From: Elusimicrobium minutum Pei191
GTDB lineage: Bacteria; Elusimicrobiota; Elusimicrobia; Elusimicrobiales; Elusimicrobiaceae
Assembly: GCF_000020145.1 (NCBI RefSeq)
Contig: NC_010644.1
Span: 310,001-374,000, forward strand
Length of the DNA stretch: 64,000 bases
Direction of reading: 5' to 3'
In this document: one piece after another, positions 41,663-51,078 of the stretch
Numbering within the stretch: position 1 is the first letter of the stretch
Layout: every line of letters starts with the position of its first letter
The notes under the pieces: generated by a model
Databases searched by the model: none
Told to the model about the DNA's origin: nothing
What the model saw: the letters and a program-made list of their open reading frames with translations, nothing else
Translations under genes and position numbers: made by a program

Positions 41663-43198
41663 ATGAGAATATTAAATACTGATGTCCTTGTAATAGGTTC
41701 GGGTCTGGCGGGCGCGACATACGCTTTAAAAGCGGCGCGCAATGGGCTTAATGTAATAATGATCTGCGGAGGGGAACTTGCGGAAACCAACAGCGACCTG
41801 GCGCAGGGCGGCGTTGTGTTTGAAAATCCCAAAACTGTTAACGGGCTTTTAAAAGATATACAAACGGCGGGTTGCGGGCTTTGTAATATCCCGGCTGCTA
41901 AAGATATTTGCGTTAACGGACACAAGGTAATTGAAGAGCTTTTTATTAAAGACCTGGGCGTTCCTTTTGACACGGATAAAAACGGCAAACTTTTACTAAC
42001 CCGTGAAGGGGCGCACAGTAAAAAACGTATTTTGTATTCAAAAGATACCACCGGCCACGCTATGCTTTCACGCTTGCTTAGGCAGGTTAAAAAAACAAAA
42101 AATATAAAGACATTTACCCATAATACCGCGGTTGATTTGTTAACGCTTTCCCACAACTCTTCAGAAACGCTTGACCGCTACTATCCTTTAACCTGCTTCG
42201 GCGCTTATATTTTAGATAATAAAAAAAGCGAAGTTTACGCCGTTACCGCTAAAAAAACAGTTTTGGCTACAGGCGGCGCGGGGCAGCTTTACAGACATAC
42301 TACCAACTCTCCTTCAAGCTTCGGCCACGGCATAGCCATGGCATACCGTGTGGGCGCAAGGGTTATGAATATGGAGTTTATGCAATTTCACCCCACGGTT
42401 TTCGGCAAAGGTAAAACGTTTTTAATATCCGAAGCCGTGCGCGGCGAAGGCGCCGTTCTAGTTAACTCCAAAGGGCGTCAGTTTATGAATAAATATCATC
42501 CTATGGGCTCTTTAGCTCCGCGAGATGTTGTGGCAAGAGCTATTGAAGAGCAACGCCTGCACGGTGATAAAGTATTTTTAGATTTATCCGCTATTAAGCC
42601 TGAGCATGTTAAGGAAAGATTTCCCAATATTTACAGCAAATGTTTAGAACAAGGCGTGGATATCACTAAAGAGAATATACCCGTTGTTCCGGCGGCGCAT
42701 TATTTTTGCGGCGGAGTTTACGCTGATGTAAATGGCCGGACAAATATTTTAAATCTTAACGCCGTGGGGGAAACCGCCTGCACCGGCCTTCACGGGGCAA
42801 ACCGCCTTGCAAGCACTTCACTTTTAGAAAGTTTATCTATGGGCGCGGCCTGTGCCAAAAAAGATTTTGAGGATATTAAAAAAACTAAATTTCATATTCC
42901 TGTTCCCAGAGAATGGCGCAGTCCCCGCGCTAAACCCGACCTTAATTTAATTAAGCAAGATATTTCCACCCTGCAAAGCACTATGTGGAACTATGTGGGG
43001 CTTATAAGAAGTAAAACGCATTTGCAAAGAGCCGAAAAAATTTTAAGGCATTTGCATAATGAAATAGCGGTTTTTTACCAAGACGTTGAACTTACGCCTG
43101 AGTTAATTAACCTTCGAAATGGCACACAAACGGGGCTTTTAATTACCTACGCGGCTTTAAAAAACAACAGAAATATAGGCTGCCACTTTATTTCTTAA
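41663..43198 (+). CDS. nadB: L-aspartate oxidase
   Basis: FAD enzyme making iminoaspartate, first step of NAD synthesis; in anaerobes it can use fumarate as acceptor. Seen: [31 protein letters not shown], the [20 protein letters not shown] loop, [38 protein letters not shown] and a helical C-terminus. The ATG at 41663 is chosen because the Rossmann strand then begins at once; an upstream codon at 41621 would lie inside mlaD. 511 residues. nadA and nadC are not in the window. Confidence 0.94.
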   Translation: MRILNTDVLVIGSGLAGATYALKAARNGLNVIMICGGELAETNSDLAQGGVVFENPKTVNGLLKDIQTAGCGLCNIPAAKDICVNGHKVIEELFIKDLGVPFDTDKNGKLLLTREGAHSKKRILYSKDTTGHAMLSRLLRQVKKTKNIKTFTHNTAVDLLTLSHNSSETLDRYYPLTCFGAYILDNKKSEVYAVTAKKTVLATGGAGQLYRHTTNSPSSFGHGIAMAYRVGARVMNMEFMQFHPTVFGKGKTFLISEAVRGEGAVLVNSKGRQFMNKYHPMGSLAPRDVVARAIEEQRLHGDKVFLDLSAIKPEHVKERFPNIYSKCLEQGVDITKENIPVVPAAHYFCGGVYADVNGRTNILNLNAVGETACTGLHGANRLASTSLLESLSMGAACAKKDFEDIKKTKFHIPVPREWRSPRAKPDLNLIKQDISTLQSTMWNYVGLIRSKTHLQRAEKILRHLHNEIAVFYQDVELTPELINLRNGTQTGLLITYAALKNNRNIGCHFIS

Positions 43199-43209
43199 AA
43201 GGATTAAAC

Positions 43210-43728
43210 ATGAAAAAAGGTTTTACGTTAATTGAACTTTTAGTTGTTGTTTTAATAATAGGTATTTTAGCGGCTATAGCTTTACCGCAGTATAATAAAG
43301 CGGTGGCCCGCAGCCGTTCGGCCGAGATGCTTCTTGCCTTAAAAGCAATTAACACCGCACAAAAAGCGCATGTGCTGGCAACAGGCTCTTTCGCTAAAGA
43401 TTATGGCGAGCTTTCCATAGAATTCCCGGGCTGTAATTATCAAACTGTTTCCGGGACAATATCTATAAATTATTTAAAGTGTAATAAGTTCACGTCTGTA
43501 ATTGAAACCACAGGCAGAGCAATTTTTATAGGTCCTTATAATGGAAGTAATATGAGTTTATCTCTAAACGAAAGAAGCACATATATTTTATATACTCCGC
43601 TTGCTACGGATGAGGTTATTTGCAGAGACGGCAATATTTTACCCGTAAAACCATCTTGTAAAGATATCGGTTTTACAAAAGCGTATACGGGGAACTCATG
43701 TTTTTGGGGTTCTTGCTATACCCAGTAA
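43210..43728 (+). CDS. Type IV pilin-like protein A
   Basis: 172 residues. Seen: short leader ending MKKG, then the prepilin motif [20 protein letters not shown] with Glu5 of the mature chain, LPQYNKAV, and a C-terminal region with cysteines ([25 protein letters not shown]) likely forming disulfides. Processed by a PilD-type peptidase (family knowledge). AAAAGG precedes the ATG by about six bases. Follows nadB by 11 bases, far from any pilus assembly gene. Confidence 0.93.
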   Translation: MKKGFTLIELLVVVLIIGILAAIALPQYNKAVARSRSAEMLLALKAINTAQKAHVLATGSFAKDYGELSIEFPGCNYQTVSGTISINYLKCNKFTSVIETTGRAIFIGPYNGSNMSLSLNERSTYILYTPLATDEVICRDGNILPVKPSCKDIGFTKAYTGNSCFWGSCYTQ

Positions 43729-43768
43729 CTTTTAAATACGTAATATATGTAAATCAAAGGAGGGGTGT

Positions 43769-44302
43769 ATGAAATTAAGTTCAAAAGCAAGTTCGTTTTT
43801 AGCCTTAACGGGTATACTGTCTTTAGTTTTAGGTATTCTTGTTTTGGTCTATCCTGGGTTAACGCTTGTTACTTTGGCGTTTATTTTGGGTGTAGGAATT
43901 TTATGTACGGGCATTGTACAGTTGTCCGGCTATATAACCAATAAGGAAATGCTGACAAAGCCGGGTTGGACGCTTGTTGTAGCTTTGTTAGATATTTTTA
44001 TAGGTATTTTCCTTCTCGCTAACTTGGGCGGTGCGGCGATGGCAATACCTTTTGTGGTCGGGTTTTGGGCAATGTTTGTAAGTATAACAAAAATTGCCGC
44101 GTCGGCTTCATTTAGAGAGTTGGGTTTTAAAAACTGGTGGGTTGTTTTAATATCAGGATTTTTGGGTTTGATTCTGTCATTCTTTATTATGTTCTGCCCG
44201 ACATTCGGCGCTTTGGTTGTAATCGTTTATATAGGCGTATACTTGATTTTTGTGGGCATAACCGATATAGCAGAAGCTTTTTATGTAAGTAAGTTGAATT
44301 AA
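43769..44302 (+). CDS. HdeD-family (DUF308) membrane protein
   Basis: 177 residues with about six hydrophobic segments in three hairpins, each with the family pattern of LGILVLVYPGLTLVTLAFIL, GWTLVVALLDIFIGIFLL and LIFVGITDIAEAFYV. AAAGGAGGGG precedes the ATG. HdeD helps acid resistance in E. coli; here only the family can be claimed. A strong terminator follows. Confidence 0.9.
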   Translation: MKLSSKASSFLALTGILSLVLGILVLVYPGLTLVTLAFILGVGILCTGIVQLSGYITNKEMLTKPGWTLVVALLDIFIGIFLLANLGGAAMAIPFVVGFWAMFVSITKIAASASFRELGFKNWWVVLISGFLGLILSFFIMFCPTFGALVVIVYIGVYLIFVGITDIAEAFYVSKLN

Positions 44303-44313
44303 ACACTGTTTTA

Positions 44314-44346
44314 AAAACGGCGCTTTAAAGACGCCGTTTTTTTTTG
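44314..44346 (+). terminator. Rho-independent terminator
   Basis: AAAACGGCG/CGCCGTTTT stem with a CTTTAAAGA loop region and a long T-run, after the HdeD-like gene. Confidence 0.9.
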
Positions 44347-44417
44347 TCCTTTTGTGTTTAAAAATATAATTTAGTAAAATATATTTATGCGGTGTTTTTC
44401 ACCGTTTTAATTTTTTT

Positions 44418-44504
44418 GGAGAGATGGCCGAGCGGTTTAAGGCGCTTGTCTTGAAAACAAGTGTGGGGGAAACTCCACCGTGGGTTCGAATCCCACTCTC
44501 TCCG
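44418..44504 (+). tRNA. tRNA-Ser (TGA), no encoded CCA
   Basis: Class II tRNA of 87 bases: acceptor GGAGAGA/TCTCTCC with discriminator G, anticodon stem CTTGT/ACAAG with loop CTTGAAA (anticodon TGA), a long variable arm (GTGTGGGGGAAACTCCAC) and T-arm GTGGG TTCGAAT CCCAC. A TATAAT lies at 44365-44370. Confidence 0.95.
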
Positions 44505-44831
44505 TAGATTTGCCGTCTAAACAATATAGCTTTTAAGTACCCCTGTTATTTCAGGGGTACAATAAAGTCATCAAACTTTAAAAGGTTTTCTCTTTCTTCT
44601 TTTTTCCTTAATATTTTTAGCTTTTTTCTTATTGGTTTGTATTCGTTGTTGTGTTTCTTTTGTATCTCTATGCCGCACATAGGCGCATACCGTTTTTTGC
44701 CTGCTTTTTGTGCCTGTCTAGATGTGATATGGCTTGTTGTTGGCAAAAACGCAAAACAGAGTTTTGAAAAAAGCCCCCCGCATAGCGCGGAGGGCTTTTT
44801 TATTTAAATATCAATGCGAGTATCTGTCAGC
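44505..44831. other. Gap after tRNA-Ser: hairpin, lysine-rich frame, terminator
   Basis: GTACCCCTG (44537-44545) pairs perfectly with CAGGGGTAC (44552-44560). On the minus strand a 66-codon lysine-rich frame (44546-44746) ends inside this hairpin; it starts with TTG and has no ribosome site, so I do not call it a gene. A terminator for the autotransporter lies at 44767-44801. Confidence 0.4.
44767..44801 (-). terminator. Terminator after the autotransporter
   Basis: AAAAAAGCCC(C)CCGC stem with GCGGAGGGCTTTTTT, one bulge and an ATAGC loop region; T-rich on the minus strand downstream of the autotransporter stop. Confidence 0.82.
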
Positions 44832-47800
44832 TTAAAAAGCCAAACGGAAGCCTAAATTGCCGCCGAAGGCTTGTATCTTGCTTCCTGTTTCAAAAGTAGC
44901 CTGGCCATATACATAGATATCTTTGTTAAACTGATAATTCAGACCCAAGGCCGTTTCAAAAGCGCCGCCTGAAAGGTTTGTTTCGCTAACCGCGCCGGAG
45001 TAGCTGACATCGCCCTTTCCCATAAACGTTTGGCTGTAAGCAAGCTCTGCGTAAGGTTGTGTAAAAAGACCTGTTTGCCTTTTATGCATATACGCAAGCA
45101 TTACCGAGGCTTTTGTTATTATATATGAGGCATTTTCATATTTTAAAGAACCGTTGCCGTTTTCAACATTTGTACTGTCTCCCGAAGCGTTTAAAAATGC
45201 CAATTCGGCTTTAGGTTCAACCCGCCACTGTGTACCGCGACAAGACATAATCTGAAACTCTTTACCGAATTCCGCGCTCATAGTAAACAGGTTTCTTCTG
45301 GGGGAATATTTAAGCTCGGTTCCTAAAGAAGAATAGTTAACCATATCTAAGTTTGTCCAAAAATTTCTTATGGTTAAATCTAAAAAATATGAAGAAGGGG
45401 TTATAAAAGTCATATAAGCGCCTACGCTGGGGGCATCGCCGTTTCCTTTACTGTAAAAACCGTTATCCTGTTTTGTTTTTACATTACCAGCAGTCATATA
45501 ACCACCCATTAAACCGAGATAAATTCTGTTTTCGTCGCCTTCTCTCATTAAAAAATCATACCCGGCCTCAAAACCAAATATTGACATGTCTGTTTCTATC
45601 AGGTCATCTACGGTAATTTGCTTTCCGTATGATCTTGTCCAAACGCCGTGTTGTTTAGATGAGTTGCCGAAATTACGTAAGTCGCCTAAACGTTTTTGAA
45701 GGGAATTCATGCCTGTTTGTGCCATAACAACATTAAGCTGCGGTATGTTTAACATTGTTTTAAAAGTGTCTGTCATGGCGTTAGATAAGCGAAGGAAGAA
45801 AGACTGATTGTCCGACTGGTCTTTATTTCCCTGTAAAAGGAAATATTTAAAAGCGCCTGTATCAATGCTGCCGCCGTTTAACACAAATGAATTGGCGGAA
45901 ATGTGCGCGCCGGCCTTAGCCTCTACTATTTTTATTTCAAGAGGGTCCGTACCGGGAAGAGTTGTGCTTGTATCATTTATAAACAAAGTGGTAGAACCGT
46001 TAGCTGAGCCGCTTACGGAAATCATATCCGTGCTGCCGCCGTTAACGTCTGTATTTAAATAGATATTGCCATTATGACCCATATAATTTTCAAGCGTCAG
46101 AGTATTATAAGCCCCGGACGTTTGAGAACCTATAAAAATATCAGAAGAGCTATTAGTAAGCGAGGTCATATTGGAAGAATTAATCATATTCCACGCGCTG
46201 TCCGTAAACGATACATGTGCGGCGGTATCCGCGGCTGTTGTTATAACGCCGCTTAGGAAGGCATCTTTTGCGTTAAACTCAGACTTGCCAACCATTACGC
46301 TTGGATCATTATGGTCAGCTATAGCCGTATTAACCAAAAGCGCGCTGTTACCTGTTGCCGTAACATTCTCTATATTATAAACGCCATAACCTATGGTTTG
46401 GAACAAAGTATCTTGCGTAAGCATGTTTATGGTTGAATCTTTTATATTAATTTCCGCGCCACCCTCTTGGCTTGATTCGGCTATTGCTAAATCATCATTT
46501 TCGGTTTGTATATACATGCCTTCAACATTAACCTGTGATAAAGCCACTTTTGTACCCGCAGACGGCCTGTTAACGTTCCATTGCGCAAAAAGGCCTGATT
46601 GCAAATTATCTTTAAAGGATAAAATATTAGATCCGTTACCTTTTATATTCATTGCGCCGCCGCCAAAGGTAGAGGCAATGGCATAGCTGTTATTTTCAAG
46701 GTATATATCCATATTGGTTATATTAAAATACTCGCTGCCTTCATACTGCGCGTTCTCCTGGGTAATAAGAGCATAGGTATTGCCGGAACCATATATTGTA
46801 TGCAACCCCGATGTGCTGTTTATATCAATCGTAGCGCGTGAAGCAAGAATTCCGTTAGCGTTATCGGTAACGATTATATTGGAATCCTTCATTATGGCTT
46901 CGCCGTTGTACCAGGCTATTATGCCGAAGTTCTGGTTCTCAATATTTATAACGTTCATATTTTCGGCGTAGAATCTCCCGCCGTGCACGTCCATACCCAT
47001 AGAGCTGCCGCTTAAACTTTTATCACCGTTATTTCGCAAGCGGATAATGTTAGTGCCTGTTGAGGATATTGCGTTTAAAACACCGCCGCCTGAGACATAA
47101 AGTCCTATTGCGCCGTTATCCGTCGCGGTAATATCAGTGTCCGTAACATTAAAAGTTATATTTCTACCTAATGAAAGGCCCGTGCCTGAGTTAGACGTAA
47201 CCTTTGTGCCGTTATTTGTTAGCACAAGTTCTTTAACGTTAAAAACCAGCGGATCTTCCAAAGATGAGCCGTTTAATACTATGCCTGAAGCGCCGTTGTC
47301 TTTTGCTACAAAGCTAAATTCAGAATCGACCTGTGTCTGCCAGTCAATATTACCCGCCAAGCTAAAGCCGGTTCCGCCGTTATTAAAAGCGTTGATCTGC
47401 GTAAAGTTTATAAGCTGGGTTGAACCTGTAAATTTTGCGCCGTCTCCGCCGTTGTTTGAAAAGATCATCTTCCCTTCGGTGTTATTACTTTTTAAGGAAA
47501 GAGTTCCTCCGCTTGCCAACATTCCCGTTCCGCCGTTGCCGGAAATGTTTATCCCATCGACATTGGCTATTTCTAAATTATCCAGCCTTAAATATACGCC
47601 GTGGTTTCCGTTGCCGGTTACGCTTAAATCACCCACGCCGAAGACCCTGCCTGCCGCGTCTATAGATACGCTGCCCGAGTAAACGTGCAGCCCGTATCTG
47701 CCGTTATTATTAAGCTGGAGCGAAGCTAAATCCTTAAGCTCCAAATTAGCCGCGCTGGAATATATGCCGTCGCTGGCAGCTCCCGTATTATTGCTTGAAC

Positions 47801-49640
47801 TTATTGAAATCTGCTCACCCGCAATATTTGTTATTGTTGAGTTTACGCCTAAATTAAGCCCTGTACCGCCGTTGCCGTTTGCCTCTATGATTGCAAAATC
47901 CTGAATTGTAAAAGAAGTTGACTGTGCAGCGCTTATGCCCGCGCCGATATTATTATTTACGCTTAATTTAGAGGTTAGGCTGCCGCTTCCATCTAAAAGA
48001 AGAGAGCCGTTTGCGGATGTGGATATACCGGTAATGTTTCCTTCTGCGGTAATAGTTTCCATGTTATTGAGCTTTAAAGAGCCTGAAGCCGCCTGTATAC
48101 CGACGCCCCCTGATCCCGTACTGTTTTTATTGCCTGAGGCGCTTAAAGTTGAGTTAAGGCCGCCGTTTATTTCAAGTTCCGCCGTTGCCCCGTTAACCAA
48201 AAGCCCCGCTGCAGCCGCCGTAGCAGAAACCCCGTTGCCGTCCAAAGTTACCACACCGTTATCGGTAAGATTCATAGTTGTTTTACCGTTGTTTACGGCA
48301 AACCCGTACCTTCCGTTACCGGTGGATTCAAATATATCAACCCTGTCCAAAACAAGATTTGCTGCAGTTGATAAAAAGCCGAAAGTTCCCACGCTTGTAT
48401 TATTATTTGTTTTTATGGTAAGATTCTGCCCCGCCGCTGTCTCTATAGTGCTTGCGCCTGAGATGACAAAACCGTTGCCGCCGTTGCCGCTGGCTTCAAT
48501 TTCTCTGAAGTCCTTAATTGTGACAAGCCCCGCAGAAGAAAACCCGGTGCCCGTATTATTGTTGACCGAAAGTTTAGACGCGGCAGATCCGGTGCCCGTT
48601 AAATTCAATGTAGTGTTTGCCGCTGTGGTGATACCGCTGGCATTGCCATTTACATTCATTGTTTCTACGCCGCTTATATCTAAAGAAGCCGAAGCGCCCG
48701 TAACGGAAACGCCTATATTGCCGTTATTATTAATATTTATAGTCGAAAAACCGCTTATATCCGTACTGCCGCTGTTAATAAGGCCCGTATAAGTGTTGTT
48801 GCTTATGCTTAAAGAGGATGTCGCACTGCCGTTGCCTGACAAAGTTAAATTTGTCGATGCCACATTTTGTACGCCGGTATAATTGCCGTTAATATCTACG
48901 GACTGCATATTTGTCATTGTTACGGCGGAGCCGGCGGTGCTGATATATATACCTTGCCCAGCGGTAAGGTTGCCTGAACCGTCCTGGCGGCCGTTGCCAG
49001 AGGCGGTGAATGTTGTGGTGCCGTCCGCTTTACCGGTAATTGTAATAGAACCGCCGCTTGCAGCCTGCATGCCAATGTTAGTGTTACCGTTAAAAATAAT
49101 GTTTTGGTAATCCGTTATTGATACCTCTGAGCCAGCGCCGGTAGAAAGAATACCCGTGCCGCCTGTTGTTGTCGCATTTTTATTATTGCTGGAGTTAATC
49201 GTATTTGTCCCGCCGCCGATAAAATTGAGTTTAGAACCTGCGGCGTTTGAAATACCGAGAACGCTGCCGCTGATATTTACATCCGCATTGTTTATGTTAA
49301 GCGTTGTCGCGCCTGTCAGATTTAACCCCGTACCTGATGTGCCTGCGGCGTTTCTGTTATCCGTTAAATTTATAGCGCCGCCGTTACCGTTAACCGTAAC
49401 AACCCCGCCGCCTGTAAGCTGAAATCCCTGCGCTGTATTATTAGACGCCGAAATTGTAAAACCGTCAAGGTTCAAAACGCGGTTTGTAACCGAGCTGTTA
49501 AAAATAATGCCGGCGGTGCCGCCGTCATAGGCGGAGTTGTCGGTAAGAGTATGGTCCGCCGAGGTCAGTACAAGCTGTGCCGCATTTGCGCCGCTTGATA
49601 AGAAAATAAAGATTGCCGTTATTTTAAATATATTTTTCAT
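44832..49640 (-). CDS. Giant autotransporter with Gly/Asn-rich repeat passenger
   Basis: 1602-residue type V secreted protein. Seen: signal peptide (KNIFKITAIFIFLSSGANA), a passenger of about 1300 residues built of short repeats around NGNGGTGL (for example ANGNGGTGLNLG, SGNGGTGMLASGG, SGNGGNGFVISG) alternating with hydrophobic beta strands (LNLTGATTLNINNADVNISG), as expected of a right-handed beta-helix, then a linker and a C-terminal barrel of about 270 residues (GVWTRSYGKQITVDDLIETD, IYLGLMGGY) ending LGFRLAF with terminal Phe. Family: AIDA/Pmp-like autotransporters; likely surface adhesin or shield (inference). AGAGAG lies before the ATG. Confidence 0.92.
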   Translation of the reverse strand: MKNIFKITAIFIFLSSGANAAQLVLTSADHTLTDNSAYDGGTAGIIFNSSVTNRVLNLDGFTISASNNTAQGFQLTGGGVVTVNGNGGAINLTDNRNAAGTSGTGLNLTGATTLNINNADVNISGSVLGISNAAGSKLNFIGGGTNTINSSNNKNATTTGGTGILSTGAGSEVSITDYQNIIFNGNTNIGMQAASGGSITITGKADGTTTFTASGNGRQDGSGNLTAGQGIYISTAGSAVTMTNMQSVDINGNYTGVQNVASTNLTLSGNGSATSSLSISNNTYTGLINSGSTDISGFSTININNNGNIGVSVTGASASLDISGVETMNVNGNASGITTAANTTLNLTGTGSAASKLSVNNNTGTGFSSAGLVTIKDFREIEASGNGGNGFVISGASTIETAAGQNLTIKTNNNTSVGTFGFLSTAANLVLDRVDIFESTGNGRYGFAVNNGKTTMNLTDNGVVTLDGNGVSATAAAAGLLVNGATAELEINGGLNSTLSASGNKNSTGSGGVGIQAASGSLKLNNMETITAEGNITGISTSANGSLLLDGSGSLTSKLSVNNNIGAGISAAQSTSFTIQDFAIIEANGNGGTGLNLGVNSTITNIAGEQISISSSNNTGAASDGIYSSAANLELKDLASLQLNNNGRYGLHVYSGSVSIDAAGRVFGVGDLSVTGNGNHGVYLRLDNLEIANVDGINISGNGGTGMLASGGTLSLKSNNTEGKMIFSNNGGDGAKFTGSTQLINFTQINAFNNGGTGFSLAGNIDWQTQVDSEFSFVAKDNGASGIVLNGSSLEDPLVFNVKELVLTNNGTKVTSNSGTGLSLGRNITFNVTDTDITATDNGAIGLYVSGGGVLNAISSTGTNIIRLRNNGDKSLSGSSMGMDVHGGRFYAENMNVINIENQNFGIIAWYNGEAIMKDSNIIVTDNANGILASRATIDINSTSGLHTIYGSGNTYALITQENAQYEGSEYFNITNMDIYLENNSYAIASTFGGGAMNIKGNGSNILSFKDNLQSGLFAQWNVNRPSAGTKVALSQVNVEGMYIQTENDDLAIAESSQEGGAEINIKDSTINMLTQDTLFQTIGYGVYNIENVTATGNSALLVNTAIADHNDPSVMVGKSEFNAKDAFLSGVITTAADTAAHVSFTDSAWNMINSSNMTSLTNSSSDIFIGSQTSGAYNTLTLENYMGHNGNIYLNTDVNGGSTDMISVSGSANGSTTLFINDTSTTLPGTDPLEIKIVEAKAGAHISANSFVLNGGSIDTGAFKYFLLQGNKDQSDNQSFFLRLSNAMTDTFKTMLNIPQLNVVMAQTGMNSLQKRLGDLRNFGNSSKQHGVWTRSYGKQITVDDLIETDMSIFGFEAGYDFLMREGDENRIYLGLMGGYMTAGNVKTKQDNGFYSKGNGDAPSVGAYMTFITPSSYFLDLTIRNFWTNLDMVNYSSLGTELKYSPRRNLFTMSAEFGKEFQIMSCRGTQWRVEPKAELAFLNASGDSTNVENGNGSLKYENASYIITKASVMLAYMHKRQTGLFTQPYAELAYSQTFMGKGDVSYSGAVSETNLSGGAFETALGLNYQFNKDIYVYGQATFETGSKIQAFGGNLGFRLAF

Positions 49641-50149
49641 TTTATCTCTCTTATAAAACAGTCCTATAATCTGTTAGGTTAATATAATTTAACTGCTATT
49701 ATTAATGTAAATTAAAACTATTATACCTTTTATATTACACCCATTATACCTATTATTTATAATATTTAGTAATTAATTTAAAAAACATAAAACTCTTTAT
49801 TAAAAGCAGCGCGGAGTTTTAATAAAAAATATTGTTTTAAGTTTAATTAGTAAATAGAATTAAGCATTTTGTATAGTATGTACATGTTCTTTGTCTTAAA
49901 AAATTTATGAAATTATAAAACTTCCTATATGGGAAATTTGCTGGATGTAAATTAAAATATGGGGGTATTATCGAAACTGAGGGGTTTTTAGTGTTTTTAT
50001 ATGGAATATTTATTGATACGGCGCAAAGAAGTCTTTATGTTCAAAGCGGTAAATAAAAGGTAAACTTTAATATAAAGATAAAAGTATAAAAATATTTAGT
50101 TGTACAATATTTTCATCTATATCTGTATAACAAAAAAAGGAGTAGAAAA
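49641..50149. promoter_or_regulatory. AT-rich divergent intergenic region
   Basis: 509 bases between the autotransporter (minus) and the FGDRKP protein (plus), strongly AT-rich, with no coding-like frame. It contains TTTTGTATAGTATGT (49867-49881), also found in the origin-like region at 28660-28674, and several TATAAT-like boxes. It must hold at least two promoters, but I cannot place either firmly. Confidence 0.4.
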
Positions 50150-50443
50150 ATGGATAGTGAAATATTGGAACAATTGAAAAATATAAATACACAATTAGAA
50201 AAAATTACAAAACTTCTTGAAGAAAAAAAGGCCTTCCCCCCAAAAAGAGATTTTGGCGACAGAAAACCTTTTGGCGACAGAAAGTCATTTGGCGACAGAA
50301 AACCGTTTGGTAAAGGCGGCGGAAGAGATTTTGATCGTAAGCCCCGTTCTTCGGAACAGCGTTTTAACGCGGATGGCAAACCCAGAGTAATTGCCGACGG
50401 AAGAGATTTTGGCCCCAAAGGCAATAAAAGAGGCCGTTTTTAA
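50150..50443 (+). CDS. Small coiled-coil protein with FGDRKP repeats and basic Gly/Arg tail
   Basis: 97 residues, family not recognised. Seen: an N-terminal heptad helix (EILEQLKNINTQLEKITKLL) that should oligomerise, then tandem FGDRKP / FGDRKS / FGDRKP units followed by FGKGGGRDFDRKP and a basic end NKRGRF. The tail is disordered-looking and rich in Arg, Gly, Asp and Phe, like RGG-type nucleic-acid binders, but no RRM or cold-shock domain is present. Good ribosome site AAGGAG before the ATG and its own terminator support a real gene. Confidence 0.8.
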   Translation: MDSEILEQLKNINTQLEKITKLLEEKKAFPPKRDFGDRKPFGDRKSFGDRKPFGKGGGRDFDRKPRSSEQRFNADGKPRVIADGRDFGPKGNKRGRF

Positions 50444-50466
50444 GTCTTAATAAATATTTAAATAAA

Positions 50467-50502
50467 TAACCGGCGTTTATTATAAACGCCGGTTATTTTT
50501 TT
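50467..50502. terminator. Terminator between convergent genes
   Basis: ATAACCGGCGTTTAT pairs with its complement ending CGCCGGTTAT, followed by TTTTTTT; it lies between the FGDRKP gene and osmC-like gene. Confidence 0.9.
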
Positions 50503-50520
50503 GTAAGTTAACTGAAAAAT

Positions 50521-50904
50521 TTATTTTCTTACAATAATAACTTCATGTGCGGGTTTTATATGTTTGCCTACTTTGCAGCTTTCAACATTTGTTTTTAATC
50601 CGGTCTCATGTTCTTTCGGGAAAGTTTCGGGAATTGTAACAAATACTTTAAAATTGTCCACCATGCCTTCTTTTGTATATGCGGGTTCAATATCAACATT
50701 CACGCCTTCCTTGCTAAGGCCGTGCTTATCTAAATAAAAAAGTGCAAATACTGCGGTGCAGGCGGCGAAAGAAGCTAAAAACAAGTCAAAAGGATTCGGC
50801 GCGGTATTGTCCCCTTTATGCGCGGCGGGCAAATCCGTATTAACTGTAAAACCCCCTACTTCAACTGCTATTTTCATATTGCCTGTGTATTTTGTTTTTA
50901 CCAT
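50521..50904 (-). CDS. OsmC-family peroxiredoxin-like protein
   Basis: 127 residues. Seen: FDLFLASFAACTAVFALFYL with the first conserved cysteine, and VESCKVGKHIKPAHEV with the second. The two-cysteine OsmC/YhfA fold reduces organic peroxides in studied members. AAGGAGAATTTT precedes the ATG. Stands alone between two plus-strand genes. Confidence 0.92.
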   Translation of the reverse strand: MVKTKYTGNMKIAVEVGGFTVNTDLPAAHKGDNTAPNPFDLFLASFAACTAVFALFYLDKHGLSKEGVNVDIEPAYTKEGMVDNFKVFVTIPETFPKEHETGLKTNVESCKVGKHIKPAHEVIIVRK

Positions 50905-51078
50905 AAAATTCTCCTTATTAATATAAATTAAAGCATATTAAAACTGTAAGTGTAACGCTTAAATCGGTATATGATTTTTTCAAATGTAAAAAAACATAAA
51001 AATGCAAAATAAACGCGGCGGGTTGAATATATTTGTATATATTAAAATGTTTCTTATATACAAAAAATTAGGTAGCAT

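Noticed and set aside
41344-42156. Minus-strand open frame across the mlaD/nadB junction
   Set aside because: Antisense to two well supported genes and no start signal.
44546-44746. 66-codon lysine-rich frame after tRNA-Ser
   Set aside because: TTG start, no ribosome site, no recognisable domain, and it ends inside a perfect hairpin; possibly a remnant but not supportable as a gene.
47137-48792. Long open frames on the plus strand opposite the autotransporter
   Set aside because: They mirror the Gly/Asn/Thr-rich repeats of the autotransporter, give Pro/Leu/Ser-rich translations without domains, and have no ribosome sites.
45600-49600. Possible CRISPR or satellite array
   Set aside because: The repeats are in-frame protein repeats of the autotransporter with variable spacing and sequence; no identical direct repeats with unique spacers were seen.
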